The notes: generated by a model from the letters alone, not told the origin. A stretch of 64,000 nucleotides of DNA from Ophiobolus disseminans (GCA_010093685.1 MU006228.1:1058567-1122566); one strand, 5' to 3'. Numbered from the stretch's first letter, positions 23,762 through 36,467 are shown. Program-made: numbers and translations.

Positions 23762-26700
23762 TCACCGTCTCGGCAATTCTCTAAACACCTCCTTAAAAAT
23801 CTTTTTACTATTAAACAAATTCACCAACCTCAACCGCTCATTATCCAAATGCGCCGAATCACTCGCCTGCCCACACGGCAAATGCGCAGCCGGCGCACCA
23901 AATTCCTTCTCGAGGAAGCGAATGCTGGGAATGGAGCCACCCTCGCGAATGTATAGGGGCTTTGTACGAGGGCCGTTGAGGGATGGTGGAGTAGATGTGT
24001 GGGATGATGAAGGTCGGGAGTCGGAAGACTGGGCGAGTGTGTTTGACGTTGCTGGCATGGACTTGCGTTTCGCTGTTGTGGGTGATTCGAGGATATCTGA
24101 GGGTGGAGCGATGGGTTCTGGTTTCTTCGTGGCGTGCATGCTTTCTCTTCGTTGGCCTAGTGTGGGGCCCCATACGTCCATGATGGCACGCTCGAGGGTT
24201 TGGAAGATCTCGTTGTTGAAGTCGCCCAGCCATGGCTCGGCTTGATGGTCAATCGTTACCTTGAGGTTGTTTTTCGAGTCGAGTTGTTCGAATTCAGATT
24301 CCAGATATGTGGTGAGTGACTGCGCCACGTCTGATGCTTCTTGGTTGGGCACGAGACGTATTGACAGCGCAGCCTTGGCAAGGCGTGGGATGATGGTAGA
24401 GTTCTCAGGACCCGACGTCTGGAAACGATGTATGGTGAGCGATGCTTCCCGCCAGCGGCGCATAAGCGACTGAGCAAGTTCTTCCGGGTCGCCAAGGTCG
24501 GGATTACTCCGAAGCAGCGTCTCCGTAATTTCGGTATACAACTCCTTCTCGTCCTCGGTGAGTGGTAGGATGGGATCGTAGAAGCCTGGAATCTGGACTT
24601 TGCCGTGACGTCCAGTCAGCTTCGACAGCAGCATGACCAGATCCTTGAGTGGTTCATCCAGCAGTGCGCTTCCATCAACACCGCTATGCAAGTCGGGATG
24701 CTTACTCTCGACCTGTACAGAAGCGTGTATGACACCTCGCAGACCATAGGTCAGGCAGGGAACGTGATCGTCGAGCCAGTAGCTGTTTGCCAGCAAGATC
24801 CAGTCAACATCACCGATGAGGTCTTTTCTCGCTTGCACGGCCTTCTCAAACCCTCGAGAGCCGCTCTCTTCCTCGCCTTCGATTAGGAAAATGATGTCCG
24901 AGTCGAGGCTCTGCTCGTTCGCTAGTTCATGCGCAGCGTAGATGGCCGCCATAATCGGACCCTTGTTATCGGACACACCACGGCCGTACAGGTAGCCACC
25001 CTCGCCAGTCAACGCGAATGGGTCGTGTTTCCACTTTCCGTGCTCGTTCTCGGCTGGGATGACGTCGTAGTGGCCATAGAACAGTATTTTCTTCCTTGAT
25101 GCTGCGGTGGTAGGGTTGCCTCTGAACTTGGCGAACACAATTGGGTTGTATGGCTTGTCGGTGTTGATCATCTCGGTGACAGCACCAAAGTTCTGGAAGA
25201 CCGATCTGAGGTACGATGCGCCTCTCCGACAATCGACACGATACTTGGGCATCGACGACACGGTCCGGAACGAGACAAACTCGTGAAGCGACTCAATCAT
25301 GAGATCTGAGATTGATATTAGCTGAGCGAACGCGAACAGGACACGTGTACTGACCGTTGTTGCTTCGTCTCGTGACTGCATTGGGCTCTGTACAATCATT
25401 GACTTCCCAGATGACGATGGTGTTGTCGTTACCGCCGGTGACTAGCGTCGGCTTGTCATTGTATCGTGTGAATGCCGAAGCAAGGATCACACCGTCGTGA
25501 GCTTTGAAGCTTGTGATGGTCTCATAATGCTCGTTGAATTTCTGGAATTGTTAGTAACATCAGGCTGGAGGTACCGGAGGACTCACCTGCACACGTCCCG
25601 ACTTTCCACCAGCGTACAAGACATTGGCCCCGAGCGTCAACGTGTGAACATCGCCCGTGCTCGCCTTCAAACTTCTGACCAGCTGCTTTGTTTCGAGATC
25701 CCAGACGTTGACTTCGCCGTCGAAGCGACCGCTGTAGAGAAACGTGCCCTCACGCACAAGCGAGAGTATCGACTCACCCTCCTCACGCCCATCTTCCAGC
25801 GCACATATGGTCGATATTGCGCCTCTTCTGGTGGGATCTATTCGCCATAGCAGTATCCGTCCATCACCTCCTCCAGAGACTAGAACCTCTTCTGAAGGCT
25901 CTTCGGGTAGAATACCTTTGCCAAGCAGCATGCAATGAACGTAGCCATAGTGTGCAAACTGGTGTATGTCCTGGTTGTCAATCTGCAGCTCCTGACCGCC
26001 TACCGCATCCTTTGGCCTACTATCTGCACCACTCGGTTTCGGTGTCTGTACGCCGCCAGGGCCAAGGGAGTCGAAGAAGCGGTTCTTGCGTTCGGAGGGG
26101 TGTGATGCGAGGGCGGGTGGAGGTCGGGCGTCTTTTTCCTTGAGATCGTACCACTGCTCCAGTCAGCATTGCTTCTTGCAAGAACCCTCCTACACACCTG
26201 TATGCTCGTATTCTGTGCCCCAAGGTAGACCGTGCGGTGGTGGGACGAGTATGCGATGCAGAAAATGTCTCCGATATCGTAGGGCGACCACAGCGCGTAG
26301 AGGTGCTTGAACGTGCATGTGCACCAGACCTGGAGGGTCAGCAATTGCTCTTAATAACTCAACACGTGATTTTTACATTCACAATCGGATCTGTAGCGCT
26401 CGAAAAGAGCAGTTTCTGGTCCTGCGACAGGCAGAATCCGAGGACGCTCCCTTTGTGCGCGTGGATGACTCGTCGACGCTCATACGTGTCGAGGCTATAC
26501 ACCTATTCTAGTCAGCTTCAAGGCTTCCTACCTCCATTCTACGCGTCTTACAAGGATTTCTCCTCCTTGGGTACCGGCGAAAATATACTGCGAAGAGACG
26601 GCGAGCGCGAGGATGCTCTTGTCGTGCTTCATGCGATGCGCCAACCCCGGCACGATGCTCCTTGGTTTGGCGGGTATGCCCCCATTTTTACCCTCCACAG

Positions 26701-27150
26701 CGGCTTCATACTGCAGAGGAGCTGTCATAGCACTGTCAGCCCGGCTTCATCAGATGGCGTGGGGACTGTTCCTGCATGTCGCGTGTTGGTGGGAACAGCT
26801 GGCCCGGAGCGATGACGGAACATCCAGGGTCCACCGCCGCCCAACGCCGTCGAGTGGGGGTTCTGCAGCTTTCTCCACGTCGACGTACCTTTGGCCCCAA
26901 CCTTCTTCCATACCTCATGCGACGTGATTGTTCGCGAATACTGGCACATGTTCCTTTCCGCCGTGCTGCAGCCCGAGATGAGATGGAATGGAAATGGCGT
27001 TGGACTGATGGAATCGTTGTTCTCGTCACACGATGTCAGCGAGTCTCGACGGCTTGAGCACGAAGGTGCATCGTGGTAGTCTTCGTTGAGGGTGTTGTCG
27101 GAGGCCTCGCTCGACGAGTATCCTCCTGATATGTCTGGACACAGTACCAT
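23762..27150 (-). CDS. DUG2: DUG2-type peptidase: WD40 domain fused to M20 metallopeptidase
   Basis: Seven exons (27150-26889, 26721-26552, 26502-26377, 26329-26198, 26153-25587, 25541-25355, 25305-23762) join without a stop into 995 residues. In yeast, Dug2 works with Dug3 in the gamma-glutamyl-transpeptidase-independent cytosolic route of glutathione breakdown. The N-terminal half shows WD40 units (AVSSQYIFAGTQGGEILV, YSGRFDGEVNVWDLETK, LVTGGNDNTIVIWEV). The C-terminal half is an M20 peptidase: YGHYDVIPA (metal His and Asp), GRGVSDNKG (bridging Asp), EGEEESGS (catalytic and metal Glu), KHPDLHSG, and a late AHLDNER. A Ser/Pro-rich insert of about 80 residues precedes the last block. Length and order match fungal Dug2; no DUG3 is seen nearby. 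Confidence 0.92.
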
Positions 27151-29131
27151 GTCTCACCGCTCTGATCCGATAACGATATTAGCATATGGCGAGCGATATC
27201 TGTGCGATGGCGCGATTCGCTGTGCTTCTGCTCATGCCTGGGAGCTGCACATGCGGCGACTTTATCAAGGGCGCCATGTTTCTTCAATGATTGCGTCTGC
27301 TGGGTAGTCATAGTGCAGCAATCGCACTTCCGCCATGCTATCAATTCCCTGGCTGTGAGTGTCGTGCGTCTGCAGTTCTTCTATCCACGTTAGGTGACTA
27401 TCGGCGTCTTTGCTTAGGCATTGGCTGTCGACTTCAACCCAAGGAATTCGTTGCTAGCGTTCAACACGTGTTCGCTCATGAATCCAGACAAGTCACTTAG
27501 CTTCAAAATGTATGCGGCCTGCGTGTAGCATACAGCCTCACGTTGGGATTGTTCTTTGTTCCGGCTTAGCATGCGTTCTTGAAGCCAGGTACCACAATTT
27601 CGGACGCTCCCGGGTGCTTGCAGCTTTTGCATGCAACTGTCGTGGGTTAGGCGTGGATCCTTTACTCCGTGCTCATTTGATCAGTATCTCTTTGGGTTTC
27701 TGTCTTTTCGGTTGTGCTTAAGGCGATACATTGTCCACAAGTGAACCAAGGTCGCATCTTTGCAACAGCTCTCAAAATGAAGAGCTAGAACACCGGGCAA
27801 TCGGAAAGCAGATGGTTCTCAAAGATGGGGTGGTGTCAGTGCAATTTCTAACGCTTTACAAGTCAGCCTCCTGCAAAGGTTTTCCCTGTCTATTTTTTTG
27901 AAACGCTGCAATTCCGCGCCCTGGCAGAGTGACGTCGGGAGTGCAATTATTATGCGTGAGGACAAGAAACCTCTTCTTGCACTGCACATGGAGGCACTTG
28001 CTAGTCATTGTCGGGATGAGATTCCGTTGGTGAGTATCCTCCAGAAAAACAGATTGCGAACGAAGACGTCTTGAAGATTATCTGCAGGCGCATGTTTGTT
28101 ATTCATCAGACTAAGTTGAGGGAGGAGAAGAAGGACTATGAGACTCCTGATCCTTATGATAATAGCTTGTAAGATCCGTTAGGTCAGGTATGCGTAGGTG
28201 CTTAGTACAGGTATCGAGATTCTCGATTTTCCAGTGCGAAGTAAAGTGCGGCGATGCACCAGCTCTTCACCCATCATCTACTTAAGTATATAACAATTAA
28301 GATGACAAAATTGTTTAACTCATTATCGATAGACTCGCAATTGCACAATCATGAAATATCGAGCCGCTCGATTTTCCCAATGCCGAAGTAAAGAAGGCGC
28401 AATGCATCAGCTTAAGGAACCGTGGCTTTGCTTAGTGCGATGATCCGTCCTCAAATTCTTCTTGCTCGCTGGGAAAGCGAAGATCAGGCGGTGGTTTACT
28501 ATTTGCTATGCGATCTTTCATTTCTAACTTTGGCTGTGCAATGGTATGTCAGATATTCACTATATCAACCTTCAAGCTACAACAGCGAGAAGGTCGGCCT
28601 TTTTGTTGTTTCACATGGTATTCTTTAACGCTCCTTGGTCGCTCAAATCTGCGGTCGAAGCGTGGTGCAGAGTCCTGGGCGGTGCCGGAAGGGGATGAAG
28701 CGGGATGGGAACGAGCTTAGACATGGGTTTTGAACATGTGCTTGACCGTGATGAGAGTTTGTGGACTTTCGTGATGAGTGCACGATGTGCTTGTTGGAGA
28801 TTGCTAAGCAAGTGGAAGCGTATCGAGTATTGTCTATACCACTACTCCCGGTGCAACGACCACATAAATAGCAATATGATGGCAAATTTCGAGCGAGTGT
28901 TGAGCGATGTATCGTGAGGTAAAGTAAGGATATCCATTAAATGCTTCAAGGCAGAACGCAACGTCGAAGATTCATATCAACGCCAATCCCAACGCCAACA
29001 TGACAAGCATTCCAAACGGCAACGTATAATGTGCGCTCGTCTAATGGTATATGTGAAAGCCAAAAAAGTAACGCTAAGAGCTCAAGTCGTGAATGCGAAA
29101 ACGCCAAACGCTATGACAAAAGACCAGATCA
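27151..29131. other. Intergenic region with repeat fragments
   Basis: Upstream flank of DUG2 and 3' flank of the next gene. Apart from the direct repeat pair at 28205-28415, I see only short frames without support. Confidence 0.45.
28205..28415 (-). repeat. Two copies of an interspersed repeat with a palindromic core
   Basis: 28205-28262 and 28355-28415 share the order ATCGAG..CTCGATTTTCC, then GAAGTAAAG, then GCGATGCA/GCAATGCA and CAGCT. The reverse complement matches the copies at 35533 and 35690 and the segment next to 42256, so this is a dispersed element, probably part of a DNA transposon end. Confidence 0.5.
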
Positions 29132-30539
29132 TTAGTGTGCCGTATGTGCGCGGAAAAGCATTTTCAAGCCCGATGGCTCCTTCTCTTTCTTGCGACTGCT
29201 GCCCTCTTTCGTCTTGCTGACAGTGCTGCCTTCTTTCAGCGTCTTGCTCGAACTGCTGCCCTCCTTGACAGTCTTGCTGCGCTTCGTGCCTTCCGTTTTG
29301 CTGGTCTTGACGCTTCGTTCTGACCGCGCTCGGTGGGACTTGGGTCGGCGTTCGCCATCATCACGGGTCTTCCCACTTCTTCGTGACCTCAGATCATCTT
29401 CATCGAGCACGCCGGCAGCACAGAGCTGTTTCGATGCGCCGGGTGTGATGAACTCGCCGTCCACAGATGTGCCGGCGCTATCGGCTTCGACATCTGCAAT
29501 GCCACGACGCCACATCTCGACGCGGCTCAGCTCTTCAGGCTCAAGCTCGTCTAGCTGGTTGACGTCGGCGCCAGAGTCGACGCGACCACGACCAGGCATA
29601 GGCATGGCCATGGGCGTTTCGGTGGCGGCCTTTTCGCTCTTGTCGGCTTGGATCTTCTTGATGATCTTGTAGCCGCCGAGGGCAACGATGGTTACTCCGA
29701 CGGCGACACCGCCTGCGATCATGAATTGTGGACTCAGGAGTAGGGCGGCAACGGCGGGAAAGCTGCCCTTCAATGTCAGGAGCACACCAGGACCCATCTT
29801 GCCGACGATGGAGCTGATCTCGGCAAGGGTAAGGGAGACAGCGGCAAGGGCTTCGGGATTCTTTTGCAGGTTCTCAATCGTCTGGGTGACGGTGTATTGC
29901 AGGCAGTTGGCCTCTTCCAGCAACATGTTGATCTTGGAGGCCTTCTCTTTCAGCTCGCCGTCGTCGTACTTCTTCGCCGGGAGGGGCGGCGGGATGTCGC
30001 CGTAGGCAAGGTCCATATCGACATCATGCGCTGACTTGCGCCGGGGTGACGCGGAGGACTGCTGCATCTGCATGTCCGAATTTCTCCTCGCTATCTCCAT
30101 CCGGTGAGCATCTTGCCCACTGCCGGCAAGATCTTGCTCGAAGCGATGCCTGCTGCCTCGCGGACTGTCATTGGCGTAGAAGCTGTCGGTGTAGCCCCTC
30201 TCCATAGGCGGTCGTCCGCCGTGGTGTGATTTGGGCGCCTTGGGTCGGCTCTTGGAGTGGCGCGACGATGCATGTGAGCGTGTGTCATCGTCTATGCGCA
30301 GTGTTTTCACGCCCTCGTGGAGTTTCTTTGCCTGGTAGGCAGCGTCCCTCTCTGCTTTGATCTCTGCTTTGCGCTCGCGGTAGGCGGCCTTGGCCTCCTT
30401 GAAGACGCTGACGAGGTGCTTGCTCTGCGTGCGGTCAGAATGGCGTGTCTTATCGCACAGGGTCCCTTATCGGCACACTCACGCTGCTCACAACCTTCCC
30501 GGACTTGTTGATCACCGTGATAGTCTCGCCAACACCCAT
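29132..30539 (-). CDS. Conserved-looking fungal protein of unknown function, coiled coil and hydrophobic segment
   Basis: Exon 1 (30539-30483) encodes MGVGETITVINKSGKVVSS. A 58-bp intron with GTGAGT and CAG ends leads to exon 2 (30424-29132); 449 residues. A charged helix rich in Lys/Glu/Ala (residues 20-55) is followed by a Ser/His/Arg-rich disordered part, a PPPLPAKK proline motif, a second helix (KASKINMLLEEAN) and a long Gly/Ala/Val-rich hydrophobic stretch near residues 228-265 that could cross a membrane. The tail has repeats of the type SKTxKEGS (four near-copies) and ends in a Lys-rich stretch. I do not recognise a domain; possible scaffold or membrane-tethered protein. The exon 1 assignment rests on frame and splice sites. 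Confidence 0.75.
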
Positions 30540-33102
30540 TGCAACGGTCGAATGCTGGGCCTGCAGCTGCACAGCGCGTGAAAGAGGAGTCGTGCAACCG
30601 CAACGGCGGGTGGTGTGGTACTTGATGTGCAGGTATTGAGGCGGTCAGGAGCAGTCAATGCGTCGGACTCAGGCAGCCTTGATTCTCCACAACGGTTCCA
30701 CTTGATCGCCAGCTTGATCGCAGCGCTCGCACAGGGTCTCGAGGGGCTTTATTGAGGTTCAGAACAGTGGCTGAAGGCTAGAGCCGCGGAGTGAGGCGAC
30801 TTTACGAGAATTCAAGGTACAGGCGATTGTGGAATGGCGCGCGGGGTGCACTGCGAGTGGTCCGCTGCGAGGCCGAGCACGCGCAGGCCGTACCAGTCAC
30901 TGCCCTGCCCGCAGTCACTCTATCGTGGCCTTGCGACGCTTCGCGCTGGCATTCGTTACGAGTCGGGGAAGGCGGCAAAGGAGCGAGTGCTGGCTGGCGT
31001 GTCGCCAGCTCACAGGCACATCCCAAGCGGCGCTAGGCGAAGGTGGCCGAATATGCGGGCAGCGTATCGCTGCAGCATACTTTATTCTGCCTGCAGCCAT
31101 CGAGGACGTGTCGTGCCCGGGAGTGGTCGACTGTTCAAAGCAGCCTCAATCTCACGCACGCTGATGCAATGGCGCATGCATCTGGCATGACAGAATTTGT
31201 CGCTGATGCCCAAATCTCACAGACATCGGAAGCGTTGAAGGAACATCGGACAGCAGCGACAGCTGGCAAGCGGTGGCCTGAGCGTCGTGCTTCAGCTGGG
31301 GTGGTAGCACCGCCACACTTTGTGGCGCCCGTCGTCATTGAAGAGCAGTCCAGGCCCTCCACGAGTAACAGAGTTCCGTGGCTGCACCTTGCGAACCGGA
31401 TGTTGTCGATACAGTGACAAATGTGGATCTGTGTCGGGTGTGTGGGTCGTCTCTAACGTTTGGTTAACCTTCTGCGCCAAGACATCCCGCGTCCTCGACC
31501 TGACTACGCAATGATTTCTTCCACACCATCCCAAGCAACAAGCAACGACCTCAACGCCGTGATATTACCGTGATCGACGGTGTTGAGTATCAACGCACGG
31601 CGGCAACGGCCTGAGACCGTGCATCCTTCTCCGAGTGCGGCCAATTAATTAGCAACGCGCCCCACCACTTCGGAAGGCTTTCGGACTGGTGCCAACGATC
31701 AATGCCTTCTTGCGACAAGGCTTCTATGCACCTGCAGGCCTTCTTTGCATGAGATAATTACTACTTCCATTGGCTGCTAATGAGAATAGTACACGTCCGA
31801 CATTACACCATTGGTTACGTCGCCATCTTATCACATCCCATCGCTATGGGCCGGGCCGAAACACCTACCCTACTGTCGCACGGGCGAGGGACGTCGAAAA
31901 GCGCTTTTAGCGCTTTTACTTGCTTTCTCGCACGCTAGATGACAGCGCCTTTCAGATCAACACTGTCTTCCTCGACGTTCTTAGAGCTGCCCGAAATACC
32001 TAGCGACTAGTTCGATATTCCAGCATTTGCACAAAGAGCAATGCCGGTCAGCCAGCCTGGCTAAGATCATCAGGGACACATATTTCAAAGACATCACTTC
32101 AATGCGATAAGGCGATTTGCTTAAAACCGAACACGCTTAGATGTTGCCCAAAGGGCGTTCATCTCAAAATATCACGAGTTGCTGCATAACAACCCATCGC
32201 CATTTAACAGCCGACCAAGAATATCCAAACATGATCATATGCACCAATGCTATGTCGCTTACGGCATTCGAGGAATGTTTTTTCCATGATATTCGAAACA
32301 AGTCTTTCTCCAATTAAATCAGGGTGCGTCTATCACTTATACTATCGTTCCAAGCACCCGACGCACGCCAAACTTTACACATAACTCAACCAACTGCAAT
32401 TGTACGAACTAGCCCTTTGTAATAGGTGGATAAGAAATGGGAGCATCTTTTAACCCTTATGACGATTATGTTGATCGCGAAAACTCCCTCGGTCACTCGG
32501 CGACAAAACTGTTTGACCGACCGGGTAGCCGGTACCGTCTTTCTCAGTCATCTCTGCTTCTTTCACACGAACCTCTTCCGTGGAGATGCTTTGAAGAGCT
32601 GTCTCCTGATCAGCATGTTGTAGCAAAGGGTTTGGCATTCTCGTATGATACACGATACAGGGTTTTGGGAAGTAGACAATGCTAACAGACATTGCATCCA
32701 AGAAAGGCATTACTATGACGAACTACATGCATACACGAAGTCGGAGTAAACCCAGCCTTGCACTGGAATACCGGGCACCGAACGGAGCTCGGCAATCCAT
32801 TGTAAAGCCATGGAAATTCTCCAGCTTTGGGAACTTTCCTCTTCTTGCATGGCCACATGCGAACAAGCGTAGGATGCCATTTTACCTGCTGACACATACT
32901 TTCTGAATTACAACCGAAATACTCGACTATTCCGAACACAGGTGCCCGGCAGGTATGGAGGCATCGTGAAGCTGATGCGGACGGACTCAGCGGCGCTCAC
33001 GGAGCACACATGGCCTGAGGAGAAAACACGAGGTAGCGCCTCCCGCGAGCGTCACTGGATCACCGAGGAGAAATACATGAAGCTCGTCGAAGGGGGTGAT
33101 GG
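30540..33102. other. Gene-poor region
   Basis: No supported gene. Short frames on both strands in 30791-31534 mirror each other. From about 31560 the sequence becomes AT-richer and contains many stops in all frames. Confidence 0.45.
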
Positions 33103-33110
33103 TATATAAA
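33103..33110 (+). promoter_or_regulatory. TATA box of the small secreted protein gene
   Basis: TATATAAA 83 bp before the ATG at 33193, followed by a C/A-rich leader. Good match in sequence and distance for a strongly expressed fungal gene. Confidence 0.5.
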
Positions 33111-33192
33111 CCTCCCTCAAGCCCCTCAACCAACAACTCACCACAACTAATACACAACGCTTCATCATCCAAGCATCTTCACCTCTACAATC

Positions 33193-33769
33193 ATGCGCTT
33201 CACCGCCCCCATTGCAGCCATCATCCTCGGCGCCACAGCCTTCCCCTCCAATGCCATTGCCCGCGACGAAACCGGCCCAGCCAACATCCCCGCCCCGGTG
33301 CAAACCACCGTCGAGCACGCCCCCGTAGTCGACGGTGCAGAGCCCTTCGTCGTCGATGCCGCACCATCCCTCGCCAAGCGCGGCACTCTGATTGTCGAAG
33401 TCTGGCAGGGTTTCTTCCGTGGTGAACGCCACGAGTCTCTCTCCACCCAGAGTAAGCAACCCATCATACTAGCCATCGAGTGAATTTGAAGTGCTAACAC
33501 GCATGCAGCCCAAACCTGCTACAATCTCGGCAACGGGTGGAGCGATGTGATTTCCTCGCTGAGCGTGCCCAACGGCTTCGGATGCGACTTCTACGAGAAC
33601 GGCAACTGCGGCAAAAACGGCGGCAAACGTAAGTTTGGCAGTGCGGGGTGTCGAGAGACTTGAGGCTAACGGTGGCGCAGAGCTGAATGTTGGTGGTGGT
33701 GGGTACGTTGACAGGTTGGACAAGTATGCCATGAACGATGCTATTACGAGCTACCGCTGCTACAACTAG
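33193..33769 (+). CDS. Small secreted four-cysteine protein, beta/gamma-crystallin-like
   Basis: Exons 33193-33451, 33509-33628 and 33681-33769; 155 residues. A signal peptide (MRFTAPIAAIILGATAFPS) is followed by a Pro/Val-rich segment ending in LAKR, a Kex2-type site near residue 62. The predicted mature part of about 93 residues carries CYNLGNGW, SVPNGFGCDFYENGNCG, a Gly-rich turn and ITSYRCYN. The spacing of these four cysteines and the repeated aromatic/Gly pattern resemble fungal secreted beta/gamma-crystallin-like proteins; the family link is tentative. Secreted, small and Kex2-processed, it is an effector-type or wall-associated candidate. A TATA box lies 83 bp upstream. Confidence 0.82.
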
Positions 33770-34014
33770 TGGAAAGGATGTGACTTGAGGTGGGAGAGAG
33801 TGGAAGGGGACTTGGAAGGGTTTGGTGGAAATGAATTGGAAATTCAGGACACTCGTTTTATTGCTTGGGTTTAATTTAGATTGCGGTACGTAGAAAAAAT
33901 AGAAAATGTTGCATGCACATGAATAAGCAAATGAATGTGACAAGGAATGAGGGGTCTTTTTATAAGAGTGAAATGCTCTCACCTTAAGAAGCTAAAGACG
34001 CGAACTGGTACATA

Positions 34015-34185
34015 ATTATACTAGACGATCTAGGATGTGAAGTGAACAACCTTGGATAGCCAAGATGTGTGACAACGAAGTGAACCTTAATAAGGACTAA
34101 GATGTGAGCTATGGAAAACCTTGGTAGAGACCAAGATGTAGAGTAGAGGACCTTGACGAGATCATGATATGTAATGTAAAGGGAA
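34015..34185 (+). repeat. Degenerate minisatellite, about 30-37 bp period
   Basis: Roughly five imperfect units each begin near GATGTG/GATGTA and contain an ACCTTGG or ACCTTAA block. They lie 3' of the secreted-protein gene. Units differ by several bases and lengths, so it is an old array. Confidence 0.4.
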
Positions 34186-34356
34186 ACTCGGAGCATGGCA
34201 AGATGCGGAAGCCAATATCTACCTCCGCAGGCGGTCGAGCATGCGAGCAAAGTTAGCGTTGTCCGTTATAGAGAAGAGTGCAGTCGAGGAGGGAGCCAAG
34301 GTTGATGTCTCGGTGGCTTGACCCTTCTGCCGGGAGTGAACACCCGTCGTCCTCGA

Positions 34357-35180
34357 TCAGATGTCTCCAATACCGGAGCCCTGGTTTTGGCTTAGTTCGA
34401 GTGGCTGCGGCTGCAGTTGCGATGCAGTATGATTCAAAATCTCGTGGAGTAGCGCTTTCGAACGTGGGTCCATGCTAGTTTTCTTTGCGGGTGCAAGAGG
34501 TGCGTCTGACTGTATACGGTGGGCTATTTCTCCTAGCTTGTCCATTTCTTCTAGGGTATCCTAAAATGCCAATCATAAAGCCCTTTTCATCCATATTGTA
34601 TGTGTGTTTGGGCTGTACGTTATACTGCTTCATCTTAGCAAGCAGTAGTTTTAAATAGAGCTTGTACTTGACTCCAGAGTCGGCGTTATGGCGGAGAGCG
34701 TCCATCCCAGAGGTCCATTTTGTGATGAGTTGATCGTGTTGTTGCTCCAAAAAGCGTGTCACCCATGCCTTGCTCACGGGCTCTGTGGCTATTTGCAAGG
34801 CAAAATCTGATGGACTGAGAGGGAAGAGTGGGCGAACTGAGTGAGGCTCAAAGGGAAGAGCAGAATGACGCTAGTCCAACCTGAGTGGAGCTAAGCCCTC
34901 ACTGGCTTGGCACCTGCGAACAAAATCTTCTATGATCTTTCTTGTAGGCGGCAGCGCCTCTCCGTAAGGTCGTTGATGTACTGTACAAGTGCAGCCTCTT
35001 GTTGTGGGTTGAGTTTCTGTTGATAGACTTTCTGCTCGTCTTGGGACCTCTGACGGCCCTTGTACCTTGCATAAGCGTACTGTTGCTAACGCCAAACTTT
35101 CTAGCAATTGCCCAGTACAAAAAATGTTCTCCTAGTTCATGCAATTCGATATCTGCAGTTGCATCATCAGTTGGTGCCAT
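34357..35180 (-). pseudogene. Pogo-family transposase relic with internal deletion
   Basis: From the ATG at 35180 the frame gives a psq-type helix-turn-helix start (HFLYWAIARKFGVSNSTL). It shifts frame into a LPPTRKIIEDF segment, shifts again into the CENP-B-like part (VSKAWVTRFL, ITKWTSGMDALRHNADSG) and reaches YNMDEKGFMIGILG at the start of the DDE domain. It then jumps near 34553 to a C-terminal piece (KLGEIAHRIQSD). The catalytic core is missing and several frameshifts are present, so it is dead. The GC-rich leader upstream (35230-35290) resembles the one before the transposase start at the right window edge. Confidence 0.8.
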
Positions 35181-35532
35181 AGTGGTTGAGTTATGAGGCG
35201 TCGCGCAAAGTGGCTTGTCTGTTGTTTTGGTGGGGTTGGGGCGACCCGCGACGTGGGGCGATCCGCGCACGGGCACGGTAGCGCGCAGCTACGGTACCGG
35301 TACGTTAGCCACTTGGAGACAAGCTCACGCACGCGCGATGAACCACCAGCGGGCACCCTACTTATCTAAGAAAATCAACAACCCAGATCATTCTGTAGAA
35401 TGTTCGAACAGATCGAATGTCGACACTGCAATCAAATCTCCCCAAGCCGAGCACTTCTGCTGTTAAGTCCTATGTGCAAGCCGTCTGGAATGCCTAACCA
35501 CCCAACTAACGAACATAAGCAGCTAATATACT

Positions 35533-35815
35533 TGACACGACGCATCGCGTCTTCTCTACCCTTGCATCCGGCAAAATCGAGCGATTTGATGTTTCACGTT
35601 TGCACAAGTATACATCGGTCAGAATTGTACATTATTTTCCTTCTAATTGTCAAATACTAAAGTAGGTAAAAGCAGTCTACCAACATTAAGATGCAAAGAG
35701 GCGATGCATCGCGTGTTCTCCACCCCTTGCATCAGGAAAATCGAGCCGCTCCAATATTTCACTCGTGGGCAAATGTATGTCGGTTACAGATAATGCATTG
35801 TTTCTATCCTTATTA
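35533..35815 (+). repeat. Two direct copies of the interspersed repeat
   Basis: 35533-35650 and 35690-35815 share GCATCGCGT, a CTTGCATC block, AAAATCGAGC, a T-rich TTTCAC and a later TCGGT.A stretch. They match the reverse complement of 28355-28415 and the segment beside 42256. Confidence 0.5.
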
Positions 35816-36261
35816 CTATGCCCTTAACTAGCTGCCGGGCACCTATAAGTATCTGTAACGGTACAAAAAGGCCGACCTTATGCACTTCTCAGAACACAAG
35901 GTATATATGTCGATATTTGCCGTCACACACCCCCCAGTTTGAACGGATCCATAGATAGAGTGAGAACTGATCAACTTTCTCTGACTGTTGTACATTGTCC
36001 CTGCAGAATACTGCTTGTTGCTTTTTGCTCAGCTCTTATCCTGTCGTTGGATATACCTGAACTAGCACTATAGCACACAAGCTCCCATAAATCTGACTTC
36101 CTTTGACGTGTACTCTATGCACTGTCTGTCGTGCTGTCTGGTCGTTGACGTGTTCGAACTCTGGACTCTTTTGGCGGGGTTGTACCGGTAGGTCTTGGCA
36201 GAAGCGGGGTTGACAAGAACTTTTTGTTGCGCAGAACAACTGCGATATCCGGGCTCATAAC

Positions 36262-36398
36262 TGTAACGGTGTGTGGAGAGGGGGAGGACTGCGCTGAATT
36301 GACTATCTGAGGTGGGTAGATCCGTTTATATACATGACCGTACATGAGCTGTCCCAACTTGTGCTAGAGTAGGTCTGGGCAGAGCCCAAACCGATACA
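36262..36398 (-). repeat. Solo LTR-like element, family 2 (copy B)
   Basis: 137 bp, starting TGTAACGG and ending CCGATACA, highly similar to the copies at 21210 and 45218, with the TATATA box kept. The flanking 5-mers (ATAAC and GTATC) do not match, so this copy may be rearranged or its duplication has decayed. Confidence 0.75.
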
Positions 36399-36407
36399 GT
36401 ATCAACG

Positions 36408-36467
36408 TGCAGAAGAGGCGATAATGTCCATCCCTGCGTAGCGGGACACCCTGTGTGGCGGGACACT
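36408..36467 (-). repeat. Inverted-repeat end of a DNA transposon, left of the NLR
   Basis: Read on the minus strand it is AGTGTCCCG, a second GTGTCCCG block 14 bp on, then GCAGGGATGGACATTA. The same order occurs on the plus strand from 42256, on the other side of the NLR gene. Homology also includes a few A-rich bases before AGTGTCCCG, so which end is outermost is unsure. Confidence 0.6.

Noticed and set aside
29033..29060. tRNA-like start GCTCGTCTAATGGTATA
   Set aside because: No T-arm sequence or matching acceptor stem downstream.
30791..31534. Several overlapping 60-120 codon frames on both strands
   Set aside because: They mirror each other in GC-rich sequence, with no splice sites, domains or start context.
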